From Desulfotalea sp. (GTDB lineage Bacteria > Desulfobacterota > Desulfobulbia > Desulfobulbales > Desulfocapsaceae): 64,000 bases of DNA. Under the pieces are notes generated by a model that searched no databases, had not been told where the DNA came from, and was given only the letters and a program-made list of their open reading frames with translations. The stretch is taken from positions 81,888-145,887 of the forward strand of contig NVXR01000007.1 of NCBI GenBank assembly GCA_002733995.1. Direction: 5' to 3'. A program made the position numbers and the translations under genes. Shown here piece after piece: positions 26,852 through 37,731 of the stretch. Position 1 is the stretch's first letter. Each line of letters starts with the position of its first letter.

Positions 26852-27463
26852 ATGACAAAGATAATTAATGCTTGTGGTTTGGCGTGTCCGGCACCGGTTC
26901 TTTTGGTGAAAGATAGTGTCGAACAGGCCCAGGAAGCACAGATGACGGTACTGGTTGATAATGCGGGGTCTGCTGAAAATGTATCTCGTTTTTTGACCAC
27001 GAAAGGCTATGTGGTAAACGAAAAAAAAGTGGATGGTGTCTTTCGGCTAGAGGCCGCGCGTGATCCTAACGCTACTTTTGCTGCGGAGCCTCAAAAGAGT
27101 CCACACAACACATCTGATGAGTCCCAGAAAGTGCTGGTGTTGGTTACCAGCGATAGTCTTGGCGCTGGGGATGATATCCTCGGGAAAAAATTGATGCTCA
27201 GCTACCTAAAAACCATAAAGGAAATGGGGCCGGAGTTGTGGCAGCTCATCTTTGTAAATGGTGGGGTGAAACTGACCATCTCTTCTTCTCCAGTTCTTAA
27301 AGAGTTGCAGGAGTACGAAGAGTCGGGAACCATCATCCTTGCCTGTGGCACCTGTCTTGAGCATTTTGGCCTCACCGCCCAAAAACAGGTAGGAGGAACC
27401 ACCAATATGCTCGATATTGTAACCGCGATCCAACTTGCAGATAAGGTTGTGTCCATAGGGTAG
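26852..27463 (+). CDS. yedF: Selenium metabolism protein YedF (TusA-like plus DsrE-like domains)
   Basis: The 203-residue fusion has an N-terminal TusA/SirA-like domain with the CPAP motif (Cys12, ACGLACPAPVLL), then a linker and a DsrE/F-like domain (VLVLVTSDSLGAGDDILGKKL, GGVKLTISSS, ILACGTCLEHFGL). This is the architecture of the YedF-like proteins found with selD; they are thought to deliver or traffic selenium or sulfur. It lies 126 nt after selD on the same strand. Confidence 0.9.
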   Translation: MTKIINACGLACPAPVLLVKDSVEQAQEAQMTVLVDNAGSAENVSRFLTTKGYVVNEKKVDGVFRLEAARDPNATFAAEPQKSPHNTSDESQKVLVLVTSDSLGAGDDILGKKLMLSYLKTIKEMGPELWQLIFVNGGVKLTISSSPVLKELQEYEESGTIILACGTCLEHFGLTAQKQVGGTTNMLDIVTAIQLADKVVSIG

Positions 27464-29056
<1,593 letters not shown>

Positions 29057-29087
29057 CTCAAGATAAGGTCCTCGGTTTTTTGACGGA

Positions 29088-29123
29088 AAAAGCCCCTAGC
29101 TCATTTATGAGCTAGGGGCTTTT
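29088..29123. terminator. Bidirectional terminator between eno and bluB
   Basis: A perfect 17-bp inverted repeat (29088-29104 with 29107-29123; core GCCCCTAGCTCAT) has A residues on its left flank and T residues on its right, so it can terminate both eno (plus) and the convergent bluB (minus). Confidence 0.92.
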
Positions 29124-29176
29124 ATGTTCTTGTCTACTCTCATTCTTATATTGCCGAAACCGTATAGAAACGCGGG

Positions 29177-29920
29177 CTAATCGTTGGCATGTGGAAAATC
29201 ACTGTCCTTTTTTATTTGGGCGATAAGGGGAGCAGTGTTGCTTGATTTGCTGTTTTCCCACTGGTCAAAATAGATAAGATCTTCAAGGGGTACTCTGTCG
29301 AGCCAGCCTGCACTTTCCAGTTCCGGCTTTTGATAAAAATGGGACACATAACCAATGCATAGATAGGCAATTGGTATGATTTCTTTTGGAATCGCAAGCG
29401 CTTTTTGCAGGGCTTCTTCACTCAGTATACTTACCCAGCCGACCCCTAATCCTTCAGCCCGAGCAGCAAGCCACAGATTTTGCACTGCACAGACACTGCT
29501 ATAGAGGTCCATTGTGTCAATTGCGGTACGGCCGAGAACCACAGGTCCTGTACGCGTGCGGTCGCAGGTTATGCAGATGTTAATGGGGGACTCAATGATT
29601 CCTTCGAGTTTAAGTGTTCTATATGTTGTGGCTCTTTCTTTATCAAACATATTGGCGGCCTGTTCATGGGCCTTGCGAAATGCGCTGTGGACCTTCTGCT
29701 TTACCACGTTTGACTTCACAATAATATAATTCCATGGTTGCATGAATCCCACCGATGGCGCGTGGTGAGATGCATATAATACCCTGCTGAGGACATCATC
29801 AGGAATAGGGTCCGATTTGAATTGGCCCCTTACGTCGCGGCGGTTGAAGATAGTTTTGTACAGTGCCTGGCGTTCCTTATCGGAAAAAAAGATATCTTGT
29901 TGCTGCTTTTGCTCTTTCAT
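29177..29920 (-). CDS. bluB: 5,6-dimethylbenzimidazole synthase BluB
   Basis: The 247-residue flavin-destructase of the nitroreductase fold shows the BluB signatures FNRRDVRGQF (including the catalytic Asp motif), HHAPSVGFMQPWNYI, LGVGWVSIL (region of the catalytic Ser) and AYLCIGYVSHF. BluB uses O2 to fragment FMNH2 to 5,6-dimethylbenzimidazole, the lower ligand of cobalamin. Plain nitroreductase is less likely given these combined motifs. AAGGGG precedes the ATG. A B12-box-like element lies upstream on the same strand. The oxygen need is odd for a putative strict anaerobe. Confidence 0.88.
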   Translation of the reverse strand: MKEQKQQQDIFFSDKERQALYKTIFNRRDVRGQFKSDPIPDDVLSRVLYASHHAPSVGFMQPWNYIIVKSNVVKQKVHSAFRKAHEQAANMFDKERATTYRTLKLEGIIESPINICITCDRTRTGPVVLGRTAIDTMDLYSSVCAVQNLWLAARAEGLGVGWVSILSEEALQKALAIPKEIIPIAYLCIGYVSHFYQKPELESAGWLDRVPLEDLIYFDQWENSKSSNTAPLIAQIKKDSDFPHAND

Positions 29921-29978
29921 ACTATTCCCCTTGGTTGGAAAAATTGTTTAGATCGTTTGTGCCAACGAGTCTTATCTC

Positions 29979-30168
29979 CTTTCAGGCCGGTCTTCTGACG
30001 GGGCCTTTCTTCCCTCCGGTATCTGTTTGGGAAATAAGATGTTTTACTAGTGGTCTGTCGTCTGACCCGTAATCCTTATAGCCTTGGGTCAGTTGTTGAG
30101 AGTCTTCTCGGCTGCCCGATTCTGCCGTTGATCACTCTGGTAGATAATGAGACTGGACGCCTGAAGGT
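29979..30168 (-). promoter_or_regulatory. Candidate cobalamin riboswitch in the bluB leader
   Basis: On the minus strand, 29999-29985 reads GTCAGAAGACCGGCC, close to the B12 box (AGYCAGGAGACCTGCC). Its 3' flank GCCTGAAAGG can pair with CCTTCAGGC at 30167-30159, as the closing helix of a cobalamin riboswitch would, and ACCACTAGTAA in between vaguely resembles the GCCACTGTAA segment. The central conserved core is not clearly recognisable, so this may be a divergent or decayed switch. It begins about 250 nt upstream of the bluB ATG. Confidence 0.4.
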
Positions 30169-30800
30169 ATGAGTTGCAGAACTATTACAGTTGGCGTACT
30201 CAAAATTTCGGTGATATGTTTTGTACTGGCGGTAGAGCAGAGTGTCAACGACAAACCAATTATGACAAGTGATGGACAGAAGGAGAGCTCATAGGCTTGG
30301 ATGAATTTCAAAAAAAGTGCCTTTGAAAATCTATTTCTGGGAAAATAGCAATCACTTATGGATGGCAGGTTACACCCCACCCTGCCGGGGGATGTACTGC
30401 TCTATGGGGGGGCGTATGTATAAAACTGAGTATAAATGGCCCCCCAGATCTTTCTTGGAACGGTCAATACGTCATTCTAATTGTGTCTCAATTTGTCTGC
30501 CACATTTGTGGACCTTTTCTGGATAGTACTTATCCGGCAAGATTGGCAAAAAATAAGATAAGTGTCTCTAACTTTTTTCTCTGTTCGCTATCCGGTGATA
30601 AATTGTATAATTACGAGGCGACATTCCTTATCTGAGTTGCTTTGGGTCATTATTTTGTTGCTGGTTAAATATTAAACCATAAGCCTTGGTGAAAATGCAA
30701 ATTGTATTGGTGAAAAAAGTCTAAGAGCCTTAAAAATACAGCGATAATATGAGGTGCATCCTCTTCTGCCGTGGCGGAAAAACTCCTTTAGACACTGGAA
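30169..30800. other. Non-coding stretch upstream of bluB leader
   Basis: About 630 bases without supportable genes. The frames at 30132-30380 (minus) and 30317-30526 (plus) lack ribosome sites and recognisable content. The bluB promoter is expected here. Nothing else was identified. Confidence 0.4.
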
Positions 30801-31247
30801 TTATATTGCAATTTTTACAACAACTTTGTGGATGATTCCTGGGCCAATTAATGGCAAATGAGCATCTTCCGGGAAGAAAATGGCAAAATCATCAGGTCTT
30901 GTGCTGAACCAGGCGCTGGGTTGGTCAGAAAAAAACTGTATGTCACCCTCAGGATCGTATGCTTCGCACCCCTCGGTACATGCGGATCTTGCCTTCCAGC
31001 CCATTTCATCGATCCCGCTTAATACCAACTGTATATCTATATATTTATTGTGAACCTCGAGTAGGGCAGCGTCCTTTGCCCGGCCTTGGTCTTTGCTGAT
31101 CATTGCGAAAACAGTGTTGCCCTCGATTTCGTACTTTCCTTCTGTAAGGTCTCCGAGGTCTGACCTGTGCAAAAAATGAAACGCTTTTGAAAAATTACTG
31201 TGTAACGCTTTGTAGCGATTGCTGTTGGCCAAGGTATCAAAAATCAT
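30801..31247 (-). CDS. YhcH/YjgK/YiaL (DUF386, EbgC-type) family protein
   Basis: At 148 residues, the family length, it has the characteristic LEVHNKYIDIQLVLSGIDEMGW and FAIFFPEDAHLPLIG...HKVVVKI segments. The family has a cupin-like fold, binds a metal and is linked to anomeric sugar handling (for example sialic acid catabolism or the EbgC beta-galactosidase subunit). No sugar genes are nearby, so the substrate is open. It follows the CBS-ACT gene by 21 nt and is the third gene of a FapA/CBS/YhcH operon. Confidence 0.87.
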   Translation of the reverse strand: MIFDTLANSNRYKALHSNFSKAFHFLHRSDLGDLTEGKYEIEGNTVFAMISKDQGRAKDAALLEVHNKYIDIQLVLSGIDEMGWKARSACTEGCEAYDPEGDIQFFSDQPSAWFSTRPDDFAIFFPEDAHLPLIGPGIIHKVVVKIAI

Positions 31248-31268
31248 AATATATATTTATAATAGAGG

Positions 31269-31916
31269 TTAGTCTGAATGGATGATACTGTTTATCTTAC
31301 ACCCTATTTCCCACAGTTCGTCGATGATTTCCTGGGCATGTTCACTTGCTATGCGGAGTGTCATAGATCGGGTTTGTGGACTGTGGTTATTGCAGATAGC
31401 AATGTTTTTTATCGGGGTGTCATATGCTTCAAGTACTTCAAATATCTTGTAGATAGAAGCGGGGTCGTGGCTTAGATAAAGTTCGATTCTTGTGTCGTGG
31501 TTCTCACTACCAAGAACCTCTACAAAGGCATCAAAGATGTCAGATTCCGTAATGATTCCCACGAGAAAACCTTCTGTAACAACAGGAATACCACCGATTT
31601 TATGCTTGCGCATAATTCCTGCCACTTTTTCAAGTGTATCCGCAGGGCTTACAGAGATGGGGGTACGGGTCATAAATGTTTCTACTTTTATCTGATGGGC
31701 AAGCGCTCTTGCCGTGTTGTCCTGACTTGCATCAACCTCAGATGGAAGTGCCTTTTTTAAATCTTCGTTACTGATAATACCAAGAAGCCTGTTGTCCTTG
31801 TCAATGACAGGAATTCTTCTAATACGGTGTTGCTTCATCAGAGAGCAAGCGCTTGTGATTGTTTCATCGACCGTTACAGTTACGACTTCGCTTCGCATCC
31901 ATATTTTAACAAACAT
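31269..31916 (-). CDS. AcuB-like protein: two CBS domains plus ACT-like domain
   Basis: The 215-residue protein has a first CBS with MRSEVVTVTVDETITSACSL, a second with FMTRTPISVSPADTLEKV, and a C-terminal ACT-like region (RIELYLSHDPASIYKIFEVL, about 143-215). This architecture matches AcuB-like proteins, putative nucleotide/amino-acid sensors. The start overlaps the stop of the FapA gene (TAATG), so they are translationally coupled. Confidence 0.88.
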   Translation of the reverse strand: MFVKIWMRSEVVTVTVDETITSACSLMKQHRIRRIPVIDKDNRLLGIISNEDLKKALPSEVDASQDNTARALAHQIKVETFMTRTPISVSPADTLEKVAGIMRKHKIGGIPVVTEGFLVGIITESDIFDAFVEVLGSENHDTRIELYLSHDPASIYKIFEVLEAYDTPIKNIAICNNHSPQTRSMTLRIASEHAQEIIDELWEIGCKINSIIHSD

Positions 31917-33565
31917 TATTTTTTTCCTTCGAGGTATGGTGTGGCAACGATATCTCCGGTCTTTCTGTCAATATAAAAACGAATGGCTGCAGCCTCTTCT
32001 TCGAGTGTTGTACTGACATTACCAATGCGAATCTTAGTTCCGGATGCAATCTTTCCTTGTACTGCAATTGTAGCAGAACAGTAATTAAAGGTTGGGTCAA
32101 ATTTTGAGTAGAGAGGGCTATTGGGGATCAAATTGAGTTTTTTGAAATGGTTGATTCGTTTTTGCAGGGCTGTTGCTTTTTTTATATATTTTGATGTCTC
32201 GCTATATTCCTGTCCATTCATTTGCAGAAGATTTTCCTGGTCCTGTTGGAGGTCTCGGATGTTGGCCCGAAGTGCGTTTCTTTGGCGGAATCGTTCTGGT
32301 TCAACCCCTGCGACAAGTGTTATAGGTGTTGCCCGGTCGGAGCCAACTATACCGCCGATGAAGCTGAGACTAGAACAGAATGTGCCGCCCACAACTATGG
32401 ATTCAGGTTTGCATAGTATCATTTTCTTTGAATGGATGTTGGCATAATAGGCCCCCTTGGTGATAACGACGGTACCTCCACTAACTATAGTTGCTTGTTG
32501 GGCAAAGGATATTTCCACATCGCCATCCGTTGTAAGTGTTGCTTGTTCGCCAATGAGGCCGCTTGCAATCTTACTGTTGCCTTTGGCTCTTACTGTTGCA
32601 CTGTAGATGTTGCCTCCGATGGAGAGGTCTCCATTGCAACTGACGGTAAATCCAGGTTTGATATTACCCTTTATTTCAAGACCGTTTTTCGATTCGATGT
32701 TGCCCACAGCAAAATCAATATCACCATCAATTGTTTGTTTTGCTGTTACTTTTACGTCGGATTCGTTGACGATGGAAAGCACTCCAGAACAGGTGGCAAG
32801 CACCTGTCTACTCTCTTCGTTGTACTGCACGTCACCCGAAACTTTAACCTTTAGATCTTTGCCCGGCTTTTGAGATATGGGGTTGCTGTGGATGTCTGTT
32901 CCGGGTGTTCCGAGGGTGAGAGAAACCTTGGTGGCAATGAGCTCATCCTTATCTATTCCGATAAATATTTTTCTTTCGCGCCAGTCAATAGAGCCATCTT
33001 GAAGAATTTTACCGGGTAATGGGCCTATCTCGATTTCAAAACGAAGATAGGCGTCGTCACCATCGACAGGCAGTAAGCCCCTGGCAATGGAAATCCCTAA
33101 TCTCGGTTGACCAATTTGTTCAACGTGTTCAATACTCTCCTGAATTGTCAGCTCATCAATACCACAACTGATCTCTTGTTCTTGGCATATAGCCAGGATG
33201 ACCTCTAGGGTAAGTGGTGGTGTGCCTGGAAGTTGAGGGTAAAGGGCCAGGGTTGCCAACATTTTGTCAGCTGCAATATCAATGAGGGGGTTGATTTCGA
33301 TACTGATGACAGTCGCACTTCCTGTTTTGTTTTGACTGACTGTAGGGTAACCCGAAACATCGGTTGTAATCGAGAGGTTGTCCTCGGTTAGTGTGCAGTT
33401 TTTGCCAGCTACAAGGCTTGTCGACAGATTGTGAGCCGCCGGTGTAAGAGATAGAATCGGTTGATTTATCCTGATTAGTTCAGATATGACGATATCATTT
33501 GAGAGGCCATCCACCATGATACTGATGGTTTTTGATTTAAAGTGGGTGGTAAGGGTCTCATTCAT
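31916..33565 (-). CDS. FapA/DUF342 family protein
   Basis: The 549-residue protein is rich in short Gly/beta repeats of the polymer-forming type (VKVTAKQTIDGDIDFAVGNI, GFTVSCNGDLSIGGNIYSAT, ITKGAYYANIHSKKM), the right-handed beta-helix of the DUF342/FapA family, with a coiled coil near residues 430-480 (LRANIRDLQQDQENLL). Some family members affect flagellar or cell-envelope organisation; no flagellar genes are here. There is no signal peptide. First gene of a three-gene minus-strand operon. Confidence 0.85.
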   Translation of the reverse strand: MNETLTTHFKSKTISIMVDGLSNDIVISELIRINQPILSLTPAAHNLSTSLVAGKNCTLTEDNLSITTDVSGYPTVSQNKTGSATVISIEINPLIDIAADKMLATLALYPQLPGTPPLTLEVILAICQEQEISCGIDELTIQESIEHVEQIGQPRLGISIARGLLPVDGDDAYLRFEIEIGPLPGKILQDGSIDWRERKIFIGIDKDELIATKVSLTLGTPGTDIHSNPISQKPGKDLKVKVSGDVQYNEESRQVLATCSGVLSIVNESDVKVTAKQTIDGDIDFAVGNIESKNGLEIKGNIKPGFTVSCNGDLSIGGNIYSATVRAKGNSKIASGLIGEQATLTTDGDVEISFAQQATIVSGGTVVITKGAYYANIHSKKMILCKPESIVVGGTFCSSLSFIGGIVGSDRATPITLVAGVEPERFRQRNALRANIRDLQQDQENLLQMNGQEYSETSKYIKKATALQKRINHFKKLNLIPNSPLYSKFDPTFNYCSATIAVQGKIASGTKIRIGNVSTTLEEEAAAIRFYIDRKTGDIVATPYLEGKK

Positions 33566-34419
33566 GATTGGCTGGTAAGATAAATTTATTGTAAATGGTT
33601 GCGTAAGACGATGAACAATCTTTTACGACACCATCATCCATAAAACTACGTGTCCGTTGGGGAAGTGTATCATATTGATATTATATCTGTCTATTTGTAT
33701 AACAGATTGCAGTTGTTCGTCAATGGAGTTTAAAACAAGACTCGCTTCCATTGGGGTCAAGGCATGGCGGAGGTTGTGCCCAGTTACACGTTTCTGTCGG
33801 CCCACTTTCTAACAGTCGACGTAACAGCTTTTTACTGGCCGGAATCGAGCGGTTGGTCCCTGATTACCCCCTTGGTCTCCAGGTACAAACAGTGCTCTCA
33901 CCCACCTTAATGTTCTGGCCCTGGGGCTCAAGGGCCTCTCTTTATTGAATGTTTGGGGGCAGGAAACGACAAGAACAAAAGTAGATGGCCTTTATTTCCC
34001 GGTTTCAAGATTGTCTTTACCTCTTCTTAGCTAGAGTCAGGAGATGAGGTCGCTTTTGTTGGGGACGAGTGGGGTGGATGGATCGCTTGTGGGGAGTTAA
34101 GAGAATGGTCCGCTGGAAATAAAGGACTGCATTTTTGGCTGGATTTTGTCCGGTAATACAAAGGATTGTCCGTGGTTGTGGGGTGGTATACAGATAAATC
34201 TAGAGTAGGTTGCTAGATTATTTTAAATAATAATAAGCGGATAAAATCTTCACCTTTGGTTTCTGCCAATGTGTATTTGTGCGAGAAGGATGTTGCAGTC
34301 CTGCTCATTAATGCTCTTTAAAAATAGAAGATTAATCAGGCTATGGAACCGGGCAATAACGAGTTGTTTGTCTTCGGTTAGAAACTTGTACCCATAATAA
34401 ATCAGAAGGGGAAGAGATA
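33566..34419. other. Non-coding region between divergent FapA and acylase genes
   Basis: These 850 bases contain one minor frame (33623-33805, minus, GTG or internal ATG start, 42-60 codons) that could be a small leader gene of the FapA operon but has no strong support, and a weak GC-rich hairpin (33917-33936) followed by a T-rich tail. The part from 34150 to 34400 is AT-rich and should hold the acylase promoter. Nothing else was recognised. Confidence 0.4.
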
Positions 34420-35541
34420 ATGACAAAAAGTACAACAGCACTCTGGAGTGTGGTTATCGGCGCAATATCATTGTTTTGTTTGCATACTGCTTCAGTAGAG
34501 GCGTGTACCGGCATACGACTACAAAGTGTAGGCGGAGGTACTGTTTACGGGCGAACCATGGAATGGGGGGCCTTTGATTTAAATACTCGTGTGGCCATTA
34601 TTCCACGGGGGTACGAATTCTCCGGTTTAACGCCCGAAGGGTTAAATGGTAAAAAGTGGACTGCAAAATATGGTGTTGTTGGTCTTGATATGCTCCATAA
34701 AGACTGGCTTGCCGATGGCATGAACGAAAAAGGTCTTACCGTTGGTCTTTTTTACCATCCGGGTTTTGCAGTGTACTCGAAATATGAAAAGAGTAAGGCC
34801 TCAAATTCTATCACTGCGGTTGATGTTGTCAGCTACATTTTAAGCCAGTTTGCAACTATTGATGAAGTTCGTAGAGGCATGGATGACGTTTTGGTGGTTG
34901 CTGTTCTCGAAGAGGCAATTGGTAACATTCCTGTACAGGCGCATTGGTTTGTGACCAGTCCTGATGGGGACTCAGTTGTCATAGAGTTTACTGACGGCAA
35001 GATGAAGATTTATGATAATCCGCTGGGCGTACTTACAAATTCCCCGAATTTTGATTGGCATATGACCAACCTGCGTAATTATGTCAATCTGTCCCAGGTT
35101 TCCTTACCGGGAAAAAGGATTGAAGAACTAGATTTTAAACCTCTTGGTGGCGGTAGTGGGATGATAGGCTTGCCCGGTGATTTTACCCCGCCATCGCGCT
35201 TTGTTCGTGCGGTTGCCTATACGCAAACAGCTCGACTTACCAGTAGTGCAAATGAGACCGTGTACGAAGTCTTCAGGATTCTAGATAATTTCAATTTACC
35301 TCTGGGGGCCGCCGAGGGTGCAGGAGACGTTGCTACTCAGGGGATGCGCAGTGCGACTATTTGGACCTCTGTATGGAATTTGCAAGATTGTATACTGAGC
35401 TATCATACCCAACATAATCGTCGAGTGAGAACATTAGACCTGAAGAAAATTGATTTTTCAAATATTGGGGAAAAGATAATTCATCTTTCACTGGATAAAA
35501 ATAAAGAACAAGATACAGAGGAGCTTACCCTAAGCAAATAG
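34420..35541 (+). CDS. Secreted choloylglycine hydrolase/penicillin V acylase family protein (Ntn hydrolase)
   Basis: The 373-residue precursor has a 28-residue signal peptide ending SVEA; cleavage exposes Cys29 (CTGIRLQS), the N-terminal nucleophile of this family. VYGRTMEWG contains the conserved Arg near the active site and GLDMLHKDWLADGMNEKGLT and LTNSPNFDWHMTNL are typical linear-amide C-N hydrolase segments. It should hydrolyse an N-acyl amide in the periplasm: bile salts, penicillin V or acyl-homoserine lactones in known members. The natural substrate in a sediment bacterium is open, with quorum signals one possibility. GGGGAAGAG precedes the ATG. Confidence 0.92.
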   Translation: MTKSTTALWSVVIGAISLFCLHTASVEACTGIRLQSVGGGTVYGRTMEWGAFDLNTRVAIIPRGYEFSGLTPEGLNGKKWTAKYGVVGLDMLHKDWLADGMNEKGLTVGLFYHPGFAVYSKYEKSKASNSITAVDVVSYILSQFATIDEVRRGMDDVLVVAVLEEAIGNIPVQAHWFVTSPDGDSVVIEFTDGKMKIYDNPLGVLTNSPNFDWHMTNLRNYVNLSQVSLPGKRIEELDFKPLGGGSGMIGLPGDFTPPSRFVRAVAYTQTARLTSSANETVYEVFRILDNFNLPLGAAEGAGDVATQGMRSATIWTSVWNLQDCILSYHTQHNRRVRTLDLKKIDFSNIGEKIIHLSLDKNKEQDTEELTLSK

Positions 35542-35656
35542 GGGAGAAGTTGGCAAACTTCCCCATGAGGACAGGTCTTTTGTGCTGGCCGGTCACCGCG
35601 CAGTTGCCAAGATGGTGCAGTTGGCACGTTTATCTGATGAGTTACAGGAGTATGTA

Positions 35657-36604
35657 ATGTACAAATATCTATTTGGCCCCGTCCCGTCACGGCGGTTAGG
35701 AATGTCTTTGGGAGTTGATTTAGTTCCAAAGAAAGTGTGTTCACTTGATTGCGTTTATTGTGAAGTAGGTAAAACAACGAAGCTGACGCTTGAGAGAAAA
35801 GAGTACAGTAAAGTTGATAGGGTAAAAGAAGAATTAAGCAATTATTTCAGTAATAACCCAGATCCCGACTACATCACTTTTTCAGGGTTTGGTGAGCCGA
35901 CTTTGAATAAGTGTATTGATGAAATTCTTGATTTTATACAACAAAATAAGCCTAATGTCCCTATTGCTGTTTTGACTAACGGGACCCTGCTGTACGATAG
36001 CAAGGTGCGGGAAACACTACTGAAAGCTGACCTTGTTCTTCCGTCTCTTGATGCTGCAACGGATGAAGTTTTTAAAAAAATAAACCGGCCTGCAGAGGGG
36101 TTAAACATAGCTCAATGCATTCAAGGTTTAGTCGATTTTAGAAATGATTTTAAAGGTAAGATGTGGCTCGAAGTATTTATTTTACCTGATTACAACGATA
36201 GCGACAGTGAGTTGACAGCACTTAAAAAAGCGATTGTGAAAATCAAACCGGATTCTATACAGTTAAACACCTTGGATCGCCCCGGAACTGTCACCAGTTT
36301 AAGGGGGGCAACACGGGAAGAACTACAACGAGTGTCCGAGTTCTGGGGGTTAGACAATGTTGCAATAATTGCCGCCGCTCCGGAAAGAAAAAAGATGCAA
36401 GTATATAGAAATGATATTGAAACGGCAATTGTTGAGACCATTGCGCGAAGGCCGTGCACGCTTGACGATTTGACGAAGATATTAGGTAAGCATGTCAATG
36501 AAGTAAATAAATACCTGGATGTTTTAGAGGCAGAAGGGAGGATTGAAACGGTTGTACAGGAAAGAGGTGTTTTCTATCAAATGAAAGAAGGCGATGGGGA
36601 GTGA
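35657..36604 (+). CDS. Radical SAM protein with C-terminal winged-helix region
   Basis: The 315-residue protein has the cluster-binding CSLDCVYC (Cys28, 32, 35) that coordinates a 4Fe-4S cluster and SAM, then YITFSGFGEPTLNK and VLTNGTLL as in radical SAM beta strands. The C-terminal 70 residues (IVETIARRPCTLDDLTKILG) look like a winged helix. It belongs to the COG0731-like Fe-S oxidoreductases of unknown substrate. The ATG at 35657 has AGGAG 6 nt before it; 25 upstream in-frame codons are excluded. Gap to the acylase gene is 115 nt. Confidence 0.88.
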   Translation: MYKYLFGPVPSRRLGMSLGVDLVPKKVCSLDCVYCEVGKTTKLTLERKEYSKVDRVKEELSNYFSNNPDPDYITFSGFGEPTLNKCIDEILDFIQQNKPNVPIAVLTNGTLLYDSKVRETLLKADLVLPSLDAATDEVFKKINRPAEGLNIAQCIQGLVDFRNDFKGKMWLEVFILPDYNDSDSELTALKKAIVKIKPDSIQLNTLDRPGTVTSLRGATREELQRVSEFWGLDNVAIIAAAPERKKMQVYRNDIETAIVETIARRPCTLDDLTKILGKHVNEVNKYLDVLEAEGRIETVVQERGVFYQMKEGDGE

Positions 36605-36833
36605 GTTTGTAACTGCTTACCCCACTTCTAGACTTTGTCGCCTGGGTGTTCGTTACGTCTCGACGTCCCAAGTAAACGGATTTAACAGTATTGGAGAACC
36701 GCTACAAGCTGTGGCGGTTTAATCAATGTATTTCTTCCCCAAAAAGACAAAAAACTATTGGTCTTGCCTCCACTTTGCTTTGTGAAAATGGTGAACATAG
36801 GTCATATGAGGGAAATGGACTAACGGTGCAAAT

Positions 36834-37697
36834 TTAGTAGCTGAGAAGTGTAGGTTGTCTCCATTGAGTAGAAAAGCCAAGTTCTGTGAGGAGTGATATG
36901 CCCTGGTCCATATAGCCCGCAACGGACTTCACACCGTGGGAGTCGTCCCCCGGTACCACCGCAATGTCCAGCCCCCGTGCTAGCTCTAGGATGGGGCGAC
37001 TTATGTAGGGTTCGTCAGCACCTTTAACCAGTGCGCGAAGATTTAAATCAAGAATCAGGTCAAACTCCTTGATGAGCTTTAGGTTGCGCTTAATTCGTTG
37101 CCATATTGCGGGTTTTTGCAGGCGTGATTTATACCCCGGATCAAAAATACGAATCAGATCAAAATGTCCTACCACGGCTGGACGAAAAAGGTTTAGCATT
37201 TCATACTGCTGATCAAAATATCGGCAGTAGAGTTTGTCTATACTACCTTGTTGTTGAACCGCTTGAGCATATGTCTTTTGAGAGTAGTCAATGCTGATAT
37301 CATCTACAAAATGGATGGAACCCACTATGTAGTCAGGCCGATAACGTTCTAAAAGAAATGGGACAAATTGTTTGTAGCCGCTATAGGTCTCAATTTCCAT
37401 AGCCGCAAAAATTTTCAGCTGGCTCTGGTATTTATTCTGCAGGTGGCGACACTCATCCATGTAGGATGTAAAGGTTTTAAGCAGCAGTTCTGGGCTAAGG
37501 CCAAGCTCTACTTGCCCTGGATCGAGGAGTGCCGTGCTGATGGCTGGTGCATGTTCTGTTATCCCAATCCAGGAAAAGTTGAGTTCAATATAGCGTTTGA
37601 TAATGTTTTCGAGGTCATCGGTTGCATGGTCGCAGAATTGACCGCTGTGACCACCGTGAACGGATACATATCGTGGCGTACTTGACGTAGTGTTCAT
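36834..37697 (-). CDS. PHP-domain histidinol-phosphatase-like protein
   Basis: The 287-residue protein has the PHP metal motifs SVHGGHSGQFCDHA near the N-terminus, GITEHAPA, AMEIET, VGSIHFVDD, VGHFDLIRIF and PGDDSHG near the C-terminus, as in HisJ-type histidinol phosphatases. It could do the penultimate histidine step or hydrolyse another phosphoester; no other his genes are in the window. It follows nikR by 34 nt on the same strand. Confidence 0.86.
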   Translation of the reverse strand: MNTTSSTPRYVSVHGGHSGQFCDHATDDLENIIKRYIELNFSWIGITEHAPAISTALLDPGQVELGLSPELLLKTFTSYMDECRHLQNKYQSQLKIFAAMEIETYSGYKQFVPFLLERYRPDYIVGSIHFVDDISIDYSQKTYAQAVQQQGSIDKLYCRYFDQQYEMLNLFRPAVVGHFDLIRIFDPGYKSRLQKPAIWQRIKRNLKLIKEFDLILDLNLRALVKGADEPYISRPILELARGLDIAVVPGDDSHGVKSVAGYMDQGISLLTELGFSTQWRQPTLLSY

Positions 37698-37731
37698 GGA
37701 AAATGTGGGTTAAGCTGTTTGGCGTTTGTAA

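Noticed and set aside
33623..33805. Small minus-strand frame upstream of the FapA gene
   Set aside because: Only a GTG or internal ATG start, weak ribosome site and no recognisable family; kept as a remark in the intergenic entry.
35541..35570. Hairpin after the acylase gene as a terminator
   Set aside because: The stem is bulged and no T-tract follows.
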